From Crocinitomicaceae bacterium (GTDB lineage Bacteria; Bacteroidota; Bacteroidia; Flavobacteriales_D; Crocinitomicaceae): a stretch of 64,000 bases of DNA. The position numbers and the translations under genes are program-made. The notes beneath the pieces were generated by a model. That model was not told the origin of the DNA and ran no database searches. It saw nothing but the letters and a program-made list of their open reading frames with translations. The stretch spans positions 1-64,000 of the forward strand of contig JAJTCM010000003.1 of the NCBI GenBank assembly GCA_021325675.1. Direction: 5' to 3'. This document shows, piece by piece, positions 31,853-41,689 of the stretch; the first letter of the stretch is position 1; every line of letters starts with the position of its first letter.

Positions 31853-32587
31853 CTAGTCTTTACTGCGCATCCAGCTGAAGAAACCGCTGTACCTGTCTTT
31901 CCTTACATGCCCGCATTTTTTGCATTTGAACGCATGCGTCGTATCGTGGTGCATGCTTGCAGAGAGCGGACTGGGATCATAATCTTTGTAATTACCTGTG
32001 CTGACCGATGTCCATTCCATGTTAAATGTCTTGCAGCGCTTGCAGTAGCTCGTTATAAGCTTTGCGAAGAGCCAGTTGAGAACAAATAAGCCGACAATGG
32101 TAATAATGATGTAGAAAAGTACCCCGTGCAATAAATCGGAAAAGTGAAATTCCTTTTGCGTATCATCCGAAAAGCTCAGGACCAGGCCAGTGCTTAATGC
32201 ATAAAGGCTGACCGTTTCTTTGCCTTTCATCCAGTTTCCTGATTTGGCGGCCGTATCAACCGACGAGGGCTGTCCGTATTTCCGGTTGAGTTCCGCTGAG
32301 AGGTCATCCCAGCTTTCGACCGGAAGGGTAAGATTAACCTGGTAGAGACGCTTGTTCCAGAAAACCAGCTCGGTTTGAGAAGATGTTTTCCCAAAAACTG
32401 TCCTGTTTTCCGGCAGCACAAAACGGGTTTCCTCCCAGCTTTGGGGATTGGAAATATCTTTCATTTTCTGAGGGAAATCTTCCCGGGCAGCGCCATAGCT
32501 GATCCCTTCGAGCGGAAGTGCTGGTTTTTCCTGTGAATAAACCTGGATAATAGAAACAGAAAATACTAAAATAAGGAGTTGACGCAT
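31853..32587 (-). CDS. Exported protein with TM helix and C-terminal zinc ribbon
   Basis: The 244-residue protein has a signal peptide (MRQLLILVFSVSIIQVYSQ) and a soluble domain of about 130 residues. A TM helix follows at about 149-172 ('LLHGVLFYIIITIVGLFVLN'). The C-terminal part has two CxxC pairs ('YCKRCKTF' and 'KCKKCGHVRKDRY'), a zinc-ribbon-like arrangement. With the signal peptide cleaved, the ribbon would be cytoplasmic and the N-terminal domain periplasmic. No family was recognised. Confidence 0.6.
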   Translation of the reverse strand: MRQLLILVFSVSIIQVYSQEKPALPLEGISYGAAREDFPQKMKDISNPQSWEETRFVLPENRTVFGKTSSQTELVFWNKRLYQVNLTLPVESWDDLSAELNRKYGQPSSVDTAAKSGNWMKGKETVSLYALSTGLVLSFSDDTQKEFHFSDLLHGVLFYIIITIVGLFVLNWLFAKLITSYCKRCKTFNMEWTSVSTGNYKDYDPSPLSASMHHDTTHAFKCKKCGHVRKDRYSGFFSWMRSKD

Positions 32588-32635
32588 TGTTCAGCGGTTA
32601 AAAAATCTTGCCAAACATACGTTTTTTTTATGAAA

Positions 32636-32989
32636 TTATCCTATCCCGGAATTTGCGTTTAAATGAGCTGCCAGCTTTTTCGGGGCCGTTTCGCAATAAG
32701 ACGTACGCAGGGCTTCGCGGAACAAATCGGGCTGTACTTTCTCAATCCGTACTAAAGTCCATCCTTGTTTTCCCCATTTGTTGGGCACAGGGTAAATAAC
32801 CGCAGGATCGAGGGTCACGAAAACACTTTGATCAACTTCGGAAAATTTCAGGCAAGCCAGCCGTTTTTCAACATCCAGGGTGAGAAAGATTTTTTTTCGG
32901 ACACGGAAAGATGTTTTTTCAAAATGCGGCTCCTCCGTCGTTTCCGGGAAGGAAAGCGCCCATTCTCTCAATGTCTCGATGCTCACCAT
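32636..32989 (-). CDS. MmcQ/YjbR family protein (1)
   Basis: The 117-residue protein begins 'LREWALSFPETTEEPHFEKT' and continues with 'RVRKKIFLTLD', 'YPVPNKWGKQGWTLVRI' and 'LREALRTSYCETAPKKL'-type sequence. This is the MmcQ/YjbR (CyaY-like fold) pattern. Function is uncertain; DNA binding has been proposed for the family. The start codon follows the stop of the upstream SpoIIAA-like gene with no gap (TAA-ATG), so they are co-translated. Confidence 0.88.
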   Translation of the reverse strand: MVSIETLREWALSFPETTEEPHFEKTSFRVRKKIFLTLDVEKRLACLKFSEVDQSVFVTLDPAVIYPVPNKWGKQGWTLVRIEKVQPDLFREALRTSYCETAPKKLAAHLNANSGIG

Positions 32990-33418
32990 TTAATTCATAA
33001 AAGAAATTAACCAATCGAAAGCTTCTTCTTTTGTGCCAAATGTTTTTGTCGGTGTGCCGGGCTTGTTGACGCGGAGATAAAAATTAAACACCAGTTTTTT
33101 AGCCAGGTTATCTACCAGAACAGCGTTGGCCAGCGTAAGATCTTCACACTCTTTACTCGCAGCATAGCTCAATGCGTCCATCGTAATGGTCACAAATTCA
33201 TTGACTGACATGTAAAGGCACACTTTTTCGCCTTTCCCAACTTTCCGGACACACTCCATCAGCTGCTGCATGCTTTTCAGGTCGATTTCATCGAGACCAT
33301 CATACCACTGAACCTCCAGGATACCTGTTTTGTAAACGTGTACCTTGACGATGCCGGTAATTTCTTCTGTATAACTAATACTGTATTTATCTGTGGCAGA
33401 TACCATAGAGGAGTTCAT
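32990..33418 (-). CDS. SpoIIAA/STAS-like small protein (DUF7793 type), paralogue
   Basis: The 142-residue protein is a paralogue of the gene at 22628-23047. Both end with 'F[YN].[FL]R..NKPG.PTKTF.t.eEA..WL' and share the core spacing. Here the signature reads 'FYLRVNKPGTPTKTFGTKEE'. Function is unknown. It is expressed from a near-leaderless promoter and coupled to the MmcQ/YjbR gene. Confidence 0.7.
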   Translation of the reverse strand: MNSSMVSATDKYSISYTEEITGIVKVHVYKTGILEVQWYDGLDEIDLKSMQQLMECVRKVGKGEKVCLYMSVNEFVTITMDALSYAASKECEDLTLANAVLVDNLAKKLVFNFYLRVNKPGTPTKTFGTKEEAFDWLISFMN

Positions 33419-33425
33419 GTTTCCT

Positions 33426-33433
33426 CAAAAATA
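33426..33433 (-). promoter_or_regulatory. Bacteroidota -7 box (TATTTTTG), near-leaderless
   Basis: On the minus strand TATTTTTG ends 7 bp before the ATG at 33418, so the leader should be about 3-4 nt. Confidence 0.55.
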
Positions 33434-33539
33434 TGGATTTTCGGGCACATTATTGTTAAATTTTTAAGCTTATGTGAAAATTATTTTCTACCCCCCTGTT
33501 TCATAACGTTTTACGTATAAATACTTATAAAGAAAGTAT

Positions 33540-33640
33540 AAACCACATAATTAACGATGAGTGATGAATAATGAATGTTGAATGATGGATATTGAATAAA
33601 CTTAGACTAACAAACTCATCGCTCAACATGCACACACATT
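33540..33640. repeat. ATGAATAATGAATG-type repeat with hairpin, downstream of clpB
   Basis: GATGAGTGATGAATAATGAATGTTGAATGATGGA-style repeats (shown here only as a pattern) fill this gap; the CGATGAG and CTCATCG elements can pair. It probably serves as the clpB terminator. Confidence 0.5.
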
Positions 33641-36259
33641 TTAATTAAAAATCTCCTCTTCGTGGGTAATCGGCTTGCGGAAAACAATTTTACCGTCAAA
33701 TACATCCATGACTACTGTCTGTGAAGTATCGATCGTATCGGACAGCAGCGCTTTGGAAAGCTCGTTCAGCACTTGTTTCTGGATCACCCGTTTCACCGGG
33801 CGCGCACCGAAATGCGGATCGTAGCCCGTTTTGCAGATCCAGTCAAAAGCATCGTCTGTTACATGCAGCCTGATATCCTTGGTTTCCAGCAAATCCCGGA
33901 GGTTGTTGAGCTGAATACGCACAATATCTTTCAAATGGCTTTTCGAAAGCGGCGTGAACAGGATCGTTTCGTCAATCCGGTTGAGGAATTCCGGACGGAT
34001 CGTCTGGCGAAGCAGCTCCATCACCCTGAATTTCGCTTTTTCACCGGCAGCTTCATATTCGCTTTCTTTCACGTTTTCAAACGCTTCCTGGATCAAAGAT
34101 GAACCCATATTCGAAGTCATGATGATGATCGTGTTTTTGAAATTCACCACGCGGCCCTTGTTATCTGTCAAACGTCCGTCATCGAGCACCTGCAGCAAAA
34201 TATTGAAGGTATCCGGGTGGGCTTTTTCGATCTCATCCAGCAAAATGATCGAATAAGGCTTGCGGCGCACAGCTTCGGTCAATTGTCCGCCTTCATCATA
34301 GCCCACATATCCGGGAGGCGCGCCCACCAAACGGCTTACGGCGTGTTTCTCGGAATATTCGCTCATATCGATCCGCGTCATCGCGTTTTCATCGTTGAAG
34401 AGGTATTCCGCGAGGGCTTTTGCCAGCTCGGTTTTCCCGACGCCGGTTGTCCCCAGGAAAATGAAAGACCCGATCGGTCGTTTGGCGTCCTGCAATCCGG
34501 CCCTGCTGCGGCGCACGGCATCCGAAAGGGCAGCAATCGCTTCTTCCTGGCCTACGACGCGTTTGCCCAGCTCATCTTCCAGGCGCAGCAGCTTCGATTT
34601 TTCGGATTCCACCATTTTCGAAACCGGGATTCCCGTCCATTTGGAAACAACTTCCGCAATTTCTTCCACGTTGACTTCTTCCTTGATCATTTTGGAAGTT
34701 GCCTGCATTTCAGCAAGCTTAGCCTTCGAGGCTTCAAGCCTGTTTTCCGTTTCCTTGATTTTCCCGTAGCGGATTTCGGCCACTTTTCCGTAATCTCCCT
34801 GGCGTTCCGCATTGTCGGCTTCCAGCTTGAGGTTTTCAATCTCTTCCTTCGCTTTCTGGATCGTGTCAACCACATCGCGCTCAGCCTGCCATTTGGCGCT
34901 GAATGCATCCCGCTGCTGGGAAAGGTTCGCCAGCTCTTCGGCAATTTGCGCGAGCTTTTTATCGTCTTTCTCCCGTGAAATAGCTGCTTTTTCGATCTCA
35001 AGCTGCATAATTTTGCGTTCAAGCTCGTCCAGCTCCTCCGGCTTGGAGTTGATTTCCATGCGGAGCTTGGAAGCCGCTTCGTCAATCAGGTCGATCGCCT
35101 TATCCGGCAAATGTCTTTCGGTGATATAACGCTGCGACAGCTCTACCGCTGCAATAATCGCGGCATCCTTGATGATTACTTTGTGGTGGTTCTCGTATTT
35201 GTCCTTGATCCCGCGGAGAATGGAAATCGCATCTTCCGTTGAAGGCTCATCGACCATCACCGTCTGGAAACGGCGCACGAGGGCCTTGTCTTTTTCAAAG
35301 TATTTCTGGTATTCATTCAGTGTTGTCGCGCCTACCGCACGCAATTCGCCGCGGGCAAGCGCAGGCTTCAGGATATTGGCGGCATCCATCGCTCCTTCAC
35401 CACCACCGGCGCCAATCAGCGTGTGGATCTCATCAATAAACAAAATGATTTCGCCATCGGCCTGGATCACTTCTTTCACCACTGATTTCAGTCGCTCTTC
35501 AAATTCTCCCTTGTATTTAGCGCCGGCAACCAAAGCTCCCATATCCAGTGAATAAACGAGCTTTGTTTTCAGGTTTTCCGGCACGTCACCGTTAATGATC
35601 CGATGGGCCAAACCTTCTGCAATCGCTGTTTTACCAACGCCCGGCTCACCAATCAGGATCGGGTTATTTTTCGTGCGGCGGGTCAGGATTTGCAATACCC
35701 TGCGGATTTCGTCGTCGCGGCCGATCACCGGGTCCAGCTTTCCGGCCGAAGCCAGCTCGTTGAGGTTTTTCGCATATTTTTCAAGGGATTGATACGTTCC
35801 TTCCTGGCTGTTGGAGGTTACGTTTTGTCCGTTTCTTAAATTCATAATCGCTTCTTTTAAGTTTTTTTGGTTCAGGCCATTGTCTTTCAGCAGCTGGCCC
35901 GCCGCATCACTGGACTGCAGTAAAGCATACAGCAGCACTTCAATTGATACAAATTCGTCGTTAAACTCCTTCATAACAGAAAGCGCCGTGTTCAGCGTTT
36001 TGTTTGCCTGTTGTGAAAGATATAATTGTCCCCCGGAAACTTTCGGATAACTGTCGAGGATGCGTTCAAGCACCTGCTCCATTTGTTTCGGGTTAACTTG
36101 CAATTTATTCAATAAATAAGGGCTAACATCCTGGTCGGTCAAAAAGATGCCTTTCAGCAGGTGGCCGTTTTCAATCGCTCCGTGCCCGCTGGATTCAGCC
36201 AGCGCCTGAGCCTGTTGGATGGCTTCCTGCGCTTTTAAGGTAAATTTATTAAAATCCAT
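33641..36259 (-). CDS. clpB: ClpB-type AAA+ disaggregase
   Basis: The 872-residue protein has the full ClpB layout: Clp_N double repeat (residues 1-145), first AAA+ module with Walker A '[15 protein letters not shown]' and Walker B '[10 protein letters not shown]', the long coiled-coil middle domain (about 405-525), second AAA+ module with Walker A '[15 protein letters not shown]' and '[12 protein letters not shown]', and the C-terminal D2-small domain. ClpB works with DnaK to pull apart protein aggregates. The middle domain separates it from ClpA/ClpC. It is divergent from the 608-residue membrane protein gene. Confidence 0.97.
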   Translation of the reverse strand: MDFNKFTLKAQEAIQQAQALAESSGHGAIENGHLLKGIFLTDQDVSPYLLNKLQVNPKQMEQVLERILDSYPKVSGGQLYLSQQANKTLNTALSVMKEFNDEFVSIEVLLYALLQSSDAAGQLLKDNGLNQKNLKEAIMNLRNGQNVTSNSQEGTYQSLEKYAKNLNELASAGKLDPVIGRDDEIRRVLQILTRRTKNNPILIGEPGVGKTAIAEGLAHRIINGDVPENLKTKLVYSLDMGALVAGAKYKGEFEERLKSVVKEVIQADGEIILFIDEIHTLIGAGGGEGAMDAANILKPALARGELRAVGATTLNEYQKYFEKDKALVRRFQTVMVDEPSTEDAISILRGIKDKYENHHKVIIKDAAIIAAVELSQRYITERHLPDKAIDLIDEAASKLRMEINSKPEELDELERKIMQLEIEKAAISREKDDKKLAQIAEELANLSQQRDAFSAKWQAERDVVDTIQKAKEEIENLKLEADNAERQGDYGKVAEIRYGKIKETENRLEASKAKLAEMQATSKMIKEEVNVEEIAEVVSKWTGIPVSKMVESEKSKLLRLEDELGKRVVGQEEAIAALSDAVRRSRAGLQDAKRPIGSFIFLGTTGVGKTELAKALAEYLFNDENAMTRIDMSEYSEKHAVSRLVGAPPGYVGYDEGGQLTEAVRRKPYSIILLDEIEKAHPDTFNILLQVLDDGRLTDNKGRVVNFKNTIIIMTSNMGSSLIQEAFENVKESEYEAAGEKAKFRVMELLRQTIRPEFLNRIDETILFTPLSKSHLKDIVRIQLNNLRDLLETKDIRLHVTDDAFDWICKTGYDPHFGARPVKRVIQKQVLNELSKALLSDTIDTSQTVVMDVFDGKIVFRKPITHEEEIFN

Positions 36260-36368
36260 TTTTTTATCGTATTTAGGTTTAATTTTGTCGCAATCGGACG
36301 TTTTGCTTGTTTCAATTTATATTCCAAATCAAATAATCAGACAATTTGTCCGTTAAACACAAAGATTT

Positions 36369-38195
36369 ATGCCAAAATTTCAGTCTTTTCTACACCCTTT
36401 TCCCTGGAAAAAACTTTCGTTAACGCTCATCGTAGTCATTTTTGCGTACCTGGTTTCCCGTATATTTTCCTTCCAGGTGCCTGTGGTTTATTCCTGGGAT
36501 TTGTTCGGAAGCTACGTTTACCTGCCGATGATTTTTGACAAACACCAGCTTGCGTTCACTGATCTGAGCTATTTTGAGGCCATTAACCAGCAGCACCAAC
36601 TTACAGACACGTTGTACCAATTTGTACAGAACCCCGACGGAACGGTCATGACGAAATATACGCTCGGATGGTCAGTCCTCATGCTTCCTTTCTATTTACT
36701 GGCTGAGCTTTGGGCGTGGCTGGGCGGATACCCTACCGACGGTTTCAGCTACCCGTATAAAATGATGATCATTTACGGCAACCTGCTCTACGGACTACTG
36801 AGCCTGCTCCTGCTCCGGAAACTATTACTGAAGTTTTTCAGTGAAAAGCTGGGCCTTGTGCTGATACTAATTCTTGTTTTCGGGACAAATTACCTGTTTA
36901 CGCAATCCTCGATGCTTGGGTCAACGCACCTGATTGAGTTTTTCCTGGTGACCTGCATGCTGCTGCAGACTTTTCGCTTTTATGAAAAAATAACGGTCGC
37001 TAACGGAGCTTTGCTCGGAGCAATCCTGGCGCTTATTTTCCTCGTCAGGCCGCCGGACCTGGTTTTTGCGCTGATCCCTGTTTTTTGGGTCAACGAACAA
37101 TTCCCCGGCTTCAAAAGCAAGCTGAAATTCTTTTTCGGGAGCGGACGCAAAGTTTTGATTTTCACCCTGCTTGCTTTCCTGCTGCTTGCGTTCCTGCAAT
37201 TCGGCTACTGGAAACTAACTGCGGGCTCCTGGCTGATTGACAGCTATGCAAACAACGCCGGTGAAGGCTTCGACTGGTTCCATCCCTATATATGGGAGGT
37301 GCTTTTTAGCTTCCGTAAGGGCTGGCTGCTGTACACGCCCATCATGGCTTTTGCATTGATCGGTTTTTTCTTCTGGGTCCGGAAAGATCCTTCCCAACGG
37401 ATTATTGCCCTGACTTTCCTGCTGTTTTTTTACATCATCAGCAGCTGGACGACGTGGTGGTATGCGTCGAGCTTCAGCCAGCGCGCCGTGATTGAAGCTT
37501 ACCCGATCCTGCTCATTGCGATGGGATATTTCCTGCTCTTTCTCCGGGATTCCAAACTCAAGCTGGTGTTTTACCCGCTGCTTTTCGTGCTCGTTTTGTT
37601 TAACCTCTTCCAGACTTACCAGGCTGATAAGGGTATCATTCACAATCACCGGATGACGAAAGCCTATTATTTATCCGTTTTCGGGCAAACCACTCCCCCG
37701 ACACCAAAACAAATGGATTTGCTTTATTTTGACGAGAACCGCCCTTTTATCGGACAGGACGAGCTGGAGCGGGATTTCCGGGAAACCAAAACTTTTTATA
37801 AGCATTTCAAGCCCGCTTTTAAGCTGAATGCAGAGACTTTGTATTCTCCAACTTTTGATATGGAAGTTGACAAGCTGAGCCAAAAAGAATATTTCATTGT
37901 TCATGCTACCTGGACTTACGAAGGCGACACATCAGCGCTCCCGGGCAAAGTCTTTTACGCTTCTCTTTTTCATGGAAATAAAACCAATCCTTACGGCTGG
38001 CTGGGGAAAGGCATTGAAAACCCGCTCTGGGTCCACAACAAAGAAAAAAAGACGATCTGTTTCGGCTACATCAGCCCGCATATCCGTTCGCGTGACGATA
38101 TCCTGCGCCTGGGCGCCTGGTGCCAGGCCGGAACTGAAGTCAAGCTTAAAAGCCTGATGGTGGAAGTTTACGAACCGATCGTGGAGAAAAAATGA
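36369..38195 (+). CDS. Polytopic membrane protein, GT-C glycosyltransferase-like
   Basis: The 608-residue protein has about ten TM helices in residues 18-420 and a C-terminal soluble domain of ~170 residues. The first loop after TM1 contains 'SWDLFGSYVYLPMIFD' and further on 'YTLGWSVLMLPFYLLAELWA' and 'GSTHLIEFF'. That is the style of GT-C dolichyl/polyprenyl-phosphate-dependent glycosyltransferases and related membrane proteins. The acidic pair usually in the first loop is represented only by the single D of 'SWDLFG', so activity is uncertain. Confidence 0.6.
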   Translation: MPKFQSFLHPFPWKKLSLTLIVVIFAYLVSRIFSFQVPVVYSWDLFGSYVYLPMIFDKHQLAFTDLSYFEAINQQHQLTDTLYQFVQNPDGTVMTKYTLGWSVLMLPFYLLAELWAWLGGYPTDGFSYPYKMMIIYGNLLYGLLSLLLLRKLLLKFFSEKLGLVLILILVFGTNYLFTQSSMLGSTHLIEFFLVTCMLLQTFRFYEKITVANGALLGAILALIFLVRPPDLVFALIPVFWVNEQFPGFKSKLKFFFGSGRKVLIFTLLAFLLLAFLQFGYWKLTAGSWLIDSYANNAGEGFDWFHPYIWEVLFSFRKGWLLYTPIMAFALIGFFFWVRKDPSQRIIALTFLLFFYIISSWTTWWYASSFSQRAVIEAYPILLIAMGYFLLFLRDSKLKLVFYPLLFVLVLFNLFQTYQADKGIIHNHRMTKAYYLSVFGQTTPPTPKQMDLLYFDENRPFIGQDELERDFRETKTFYKHFKPAFKLNAETLYSPTFDMEVDKLSQKEYFIVHATWTYEGDTSALPGKVFYASLFHGNKTNPYGWLGKGIENPLWVHNKEKKTICFGYISPHIRSRDDILRLGAWCQAGTEVKLKSLMVEVYEPIVEKK

Positions 38196-38253
38196 TTTCG
38201 CGCTGACGCATCTGAAAGATTAATCTGCTGGCGAATTCGAGGATTCGAATATT

Positions 38254-38306
38254 TTTTGTTAATAAGTGTAACTTTTGTTAATAACTTCCGTATTCTGTTA
38301 ACAAAT
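38254..38306 (+). promoter_or_regulatory. Iterated GTTAAT elements before the glucosaminidase gene
   Basis: TTTTGTTAATAA occurs twice (38254-38265 and 38273-38284), and a third GTTAAC follows at 38297. The GTTAA elements are spaced 19 and 20 bp apart, about two helix turns. They end a few bases before the ATG at 38314. Confidence 0.45.
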
Positions 38307-38313
38307 CTGAAAA

Positions 38314-39237
38314 ATGATGAAAGTTAACTTTTTGATCCCGGCACTTTGCATCGTTCATTTCTCTTTCGCAGCGACAGAGAAAAAATACACCCAGCAAGAA
38401 TACGTTTCCATGTGGAAGGAAACGGCAATCAAGCAAATGAACCTGCACAAAATCCCTGCAAGTATCACGCTCGCGCAAGGCATTCTGGAAAGCGGCAACG
38501 GCAATTCCGATCTCGCCCAGCAAGCCAATAACCATTTCGGTATCAAATGTGCCGGATGGAACGGAGAAACTTTTCATAAAGATGATGACCAAAAAGGCGA
38601 ATGTTTCCGCAAATACAAAAATGCAGGAGAATCCTACGAAGACCACAGTCTCTTTTTAAAAGGAAAAACACGCTATGCAGCGCTTTTCAATTTTGAGCTG
38701 ACAGATTATAAATCCTGGGCACAAGGGCTGAAAGATGCCGGTTATGCAACCAACCCGAAATACCCGCAGCTCCTGACGGAAATTATCGAGCGCCTGAAGC
38801 TGGATGAATTCGACAAAGGTTCTTCCCTTGTTGTTTCCACAACCAAAACTGAGGTAGAAAAAAACGCGGTCAAAACGATCATGATGAATACCCACACGGT
38901 TGAAAAACACGCGAACGGGAATATCCAGTATATCACAGCAAAAAAAGGCGATACCTATTACCGTATTTCCAAAGAGTTTCAGCTGGGTATGTGGCAATTG
39001 TACAAATACAATGAATTCGGCGATAAAAAAGACTACCTTGAAGAAGGCGATATCATTTACCTGCAGCCGAAAAAACGGAAATCGAAGTACAAAGCTTTCT
39101 ATGAAGCAAAACAAGATATAAGTCTAAGGAATATCTCTCAAAAGGAAGGAATAAAAGTCCAACGCCTGATGAAAATAAATAATATTTCCTCCCCGGACGA
39201 AATGGTTCAGAAAGGGAAGAAAATCGCGCTTAAATAA
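38314..39237 (+). CDS. Peptidoglycan glucosaminidase with C-terminal LysM domains
   Basis: The 307-residue protein starts with a signal peptide (MMKVNFLIPALCIVHFSFAA). The glucosaminidase domain (about residues 28-165) includes 'MNLHKIPASITLAQGILESG' with the catalytic Glu, 'NNHFGIKCAGWNG', 'FRKYKNAGESYEDHSLFL' and 'YATNPKYPQLLTEII'. Two LysM-like repeats follow: 'YITAKKGDTYYRISKEFQLG' and 'SLRNISQKEGIKVQRLMKIN'. It should cleave N-acetylglucosaminyl bonds in the wall during growth or division. GTTAA-type iterons lie directly upstream. Confidence 0.93.
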   Translation: MMKVNFLIPALCIVHFSFAATEKKYTQQEYVSMWKETAIKQMNLHKIPASITLAQGILESGNGNSDLAQQANNHFGIKCAGWNGETFHKDDDQKGECFRKYKNAGESYEDHSLFLKGKTRYAALFNFELTDYKSWAQGLKDAGYATNPKYPQLLTEIIERLKLDEFDKGSSLVVSTTKTEVEKNAVKTIMMNTHTVEKHANGNIQYITAKKGDTYYRISKEFQLGMWQLYKYNEFGDKKDYLEEGDIIYLQPKKRKSKYKAFYEAKQDISLRNISQKEGIKVQRLMKINNISSPDEMVQKGKKIALK

Positions 39238-39291
39238 CAAGACAATTGGTTTTAAATCAATTTTATTTTGTTTTTTAGTTTGTTGGTTTAT

Positions 39292-39324
39292 AAGGCTCCT
39301 GTTCATAGCGGGGGCCTTTTTTTT
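39292..39324 (+). terminator. Hairpin terminator after the glucosaminidase gene
   Basis: AAGGCTCC pairs with GGGGGCCTT (one G-T pair) around a 10-base loop and is followed by a run of T residues. Confidence 0.75.
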
Positions 39325-39530
39325 ATTGTAAAGCATTATTAGAAACCACTTATATTTCTTTCCACGCATGTTATAACCAATGAGCTTGCACGTCTTATAT
39401 GGTTCAAATCATCCGGCATTCATCATGTTATAGCAGTTCAAGAATAGATTCTAAATTTCTCCATTTAGGATTACAATAGTCTAAGAAAAAATCTTATTTT
39501 AGCGATATCAAAACCAACATACTGCTGCAA
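39325..39530. other. AT-rich intergenic region
   Basis: Apart from the terminator before it and the promoter box after it, I see no gene or repeat here. Confidence 0.4.
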
Positions 39531-39538
39531 TACATTTG
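39531..39538 (+). promoter_or_regulatory. Bacteroidota -7 box (TACATTTG)
   Basis: TACATTTG matches TAnnTTTG and ends 21 bp before the ATG at 39560. Confidence 0.55.
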
Positions 39539-39559
39539 GATTGTTAAATTTGGATTACT

Positions 39560-41098
39560 ATGAAGCCATCAACAGAGCTATTTAAGCTGGTTAAATCCCT
39601 CACCAAATCAGAAAAACGTTTTTTCAAGATGTCCTCTTCGCTCCAGGCCGGAGATAAAAACTACCTGAAGATTTTTGACGTCATCGAAAAACAGGATGAG
39701 TACGACGAAGATGCCCTGAAAAAGGAATTCAAGCAGGAAACCTTCATCAAGCACCTTCCTTCGGAGAAAAACCACCTTTACAGGCTGATCCTGAAAAGCC
39801 TGCGTTCTTTTTACAGCGAACAATCCATCAGCAGCATCCTCAAGCAGGAAATCAAAAACGTAGAAGTGCTCTACAACAAGGCTTTATACAAAGAATGCGA
39901 AAAATTCGTGGCCCGCGCCAAGGTGCTTGCAGCGGATTATGAAAAATTTTATTATTGGTTTGAGCTCATCTCCTGGCAGAAAAAATTACTCGAAGAAGCT
40001 TTTGAAGAAGGGGAATTTTCCACCAACCTGGATGCCCTGGTAGAAGAAGAAGAGCTCGTGATTGCCAAGCTCCGTAACCTCGCCGAATACCAGGTCATTT
40101 ATTCCAAAATAAACCTGATTTTCCGGAGCGGGGGCTTTACGCGCAATGAAAAAGAACGCAAAATTGTGGAAGATATCGCCGATTACCACCTGATAAAAGG
40201 CAAAAACACAGCTATTTCAACGCGGGCCGCTTCCATGTGCTATTACATCAAAGGCTTATGCGCAGCCACTAACCGCAATTTCGAGGACAGTTTCCAGTTC
40301 TTCAACCGGGTGCGCGAAATCCTGGATAACAATCCGAAGATTAAGGAAGATTCACCGCAGCGCTACGTAATGAGCATGTTCCACTTGCTGCGCTGCTACA
40401 TCGACAACCATGATTTTGAACAGGCCCGTAATTTGCTCACGGAGCTGCGCTCGCTTCCGGAAACGAAAGGCTTCAATTCCACGGATATTTCCATCAAGAT
40501 TTTTGCCAATACTTATAACCAGGAGCTCAACCTCCTGCACCAGATGGGGGAATTCCGCAAATCGATTGAGCTGATCGATGAAATTGACAAAAAAGCGCAG
40601 GCAATCGGTGATAAGCTGAGTAAGGAACAAGAGCTGCTTTTCCTCTATCACAAGGCTTACAGCTTCTTCGGCGTTGGCGAATACAAAAAAGCCCTCTCCT
40701 ACCTGATCGAAGTTTTGAATGACAATGAGCAGAACCTGCGCCAGGATATTTACAGCTTCAGCCGTTTATTGAACCTCATTATTCATTTTGAGCTGGAAAA
40801 TTACGATTACCTGGAATACGTGATCAAATCAACCAACCGGTATTTATCCAAATATGAAAAAGATTATAAGATCGAGGACGTTTTGATCAAAAATATCCGC
40901 CGCCTGGCAAAAGCGCCAAACAATATCGCTCAGCTGGAAATCTTCGAAAACATGAAAAAAGAGGTGGAAAAACTTTTGCAGGACCACCAGGAACAGGTTT
41001 TACTGGAATACTTCAATATCAGCGCCTGGATCAACTCCAAACTGAATAAAAGTAATTTCGGAAAAGAAGTTATTGCAAGCCTCGGGCAAAAAGCCTAG
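39560..41098 (+). CDS. Helical-repeat (TPR-like) protein, unknown function
   Basis: The 512-residue protein is almost entirely alpha-helical. TPR-like helix pairs occur in the second half, for example 'FEQARNLLTELRSLPE', 'FRKSIELIDEIDKKAQAIGD' and 'YKKALSYLIEVLNDNEQNL'. There is no signal peptide and no enzymatic motif. The opening 'ELFKLVKSLTKSEKRFFKM' recurs in Flavobacteriales proteins of this type, but I do not know a name for the family. A scaffolding role is an inference. Its stop interlocks with the convergent gene's stop (CTAG at 41095-41098). Confidence 0.65.
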   Translation: MKPSTELFKLVKSLTKSEKRFFKMSSSLQAGDKNYLKIFDVIEKQDEYDEDALKKEFKQETFIKHLPSEKNHLYRLILKSLRSFYSEQSISSILKQEIKNVEVLYNKALYKECEKFVARAKVLAADYEKFYYWFELISWQKKLLEEAFEEGEFSTNLDALVEEEELVIAKLRNLAEYQVIYSKINLIFRSGGFTRNEKERKIVEDIADYHLIKGKNTAISTRAASMCYYIKGLCAATNRNFEDSFQFFNRVREILDNNPKIKEDSPQRYVMSMFHLLRCYIDNHDFEQARNLLTELRSLPETKGFNSTDISIKIFANTYNQELNLLHQMGEFRKSIELIDEIDKKAQAIGDKLSKEQELLFLYHKAYSFFGVGEYKKALSYLIEVLNDNEQNLRQDIYSFSRLLNLIIHFELENYDYLEYVIKSTNRYLSKYEKDYKIEDVLIKNIRRLAKAPNNIAQLEIFENMKKEVEKLLQDHQEQVLLEYFNISAWINSKLNKSNFGKEVIASLGQKA

Positions 41099-41631
41099 TG
41101 CTCTTCTTCTTCGTGCTCCTCGTGTGCCGGAACTTTAAAGTCTTTGCGTACTTCCGGGTGGGAAATTGCTCCTCCTGTGGCCCCGACTTCCTGAACGAAA
41201 TAAATCGCCGTTACAGACAATGCCAGCGTTAAAAGCGAAGTATATACCCAGAATTTCTTCTTTTTCCATTCTACAAAGAGAGAAATAAGGCTCAGGAACA
41301 TCAATCCCCAGGCAAAAGGCATAAAACCTTCTGCTTTTTCTTCATGCTCATGGATCAAATGATGCTTTTGCTCTTCAAGGCTCTCCATCATTTCCGGAGT
41401 ACAGATACAGCCTTTTTCACACACGTTCATGTGCTCAACAATCTCTTCGGCATCTTCTCCTGAACTAAAAGTCGGAAGGGCGGAAACACCGGCCAGCAGC
41501 AAAACGCTGAAAGCGACCTTACGGGTAACGGTTGAGCGCAGGACAATTCCCGCAAGCAGGATTAAAGTCCCGAAAATAAACCCCATAATAGGAAGATGGT
41601 TGATCAGAATGTGATAGTGTGCGTCGTTCAT
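41095..41631 (-). CDS. Four-TM membrane protein with His-rich tail
   Basis: From the ATG at 41631 the protein is 178 residues with TM helices near residues 10-32, 42-60, 100-120 and 125-145. 'HYHILINHLPIMGFIFGTLI' opens the first helix with His residues, and a loop contains a Cys-rich 'VCEKGCICTPEMM'. The C-terminus is 'HEEHEEEEH'. This resembles DUF2231-type or copper/heme-handling membrane proteins in Bacteroidota; the metal-binding idea is inferred from His and Cys content. The upstream extension to 41709 lies in repeat DNA and is not used. Confidence 0.6.
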   Translation of the reverse strand: MNDAHYHILINHLPIMGFIFGTLILLAGIVLRSTVTRKVAFSVLLLAGVSALPTFSSGEDAEEIVEHMNVCEKGCICTPEMMESLEEQKHHLIHEHEEKAEGFMPFAWGLMFLSLISLFVEWKKKKFWVYTSLLTLALSVTAIYFVQEVGATGGAISHPEVRKDFKVPAHEEHEEEEH

Positions 41632-41689
41632 AGTTAAGAAATTTTTCGGTAAAAATAATGGAAATTTTTGATTCACCCGCAAGAGCAGG

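Noticed and set aside
34217-34978. 253-codon plus-strand open frame
   Set aside because: It is a shadow frame opposite clpB, whose motifs are fully conserved; the antisense product is low-complexity Phe/Arg/Gly/His-rich.
36300-36368. Possible HrcA/CIRCE-type heat-shock site before clpB
   Set aside because: Only GACAATTTGTC is seen, which lacks the long 9-9-9 inverted repeat of CIRCE and lies nearer the opposite gene.
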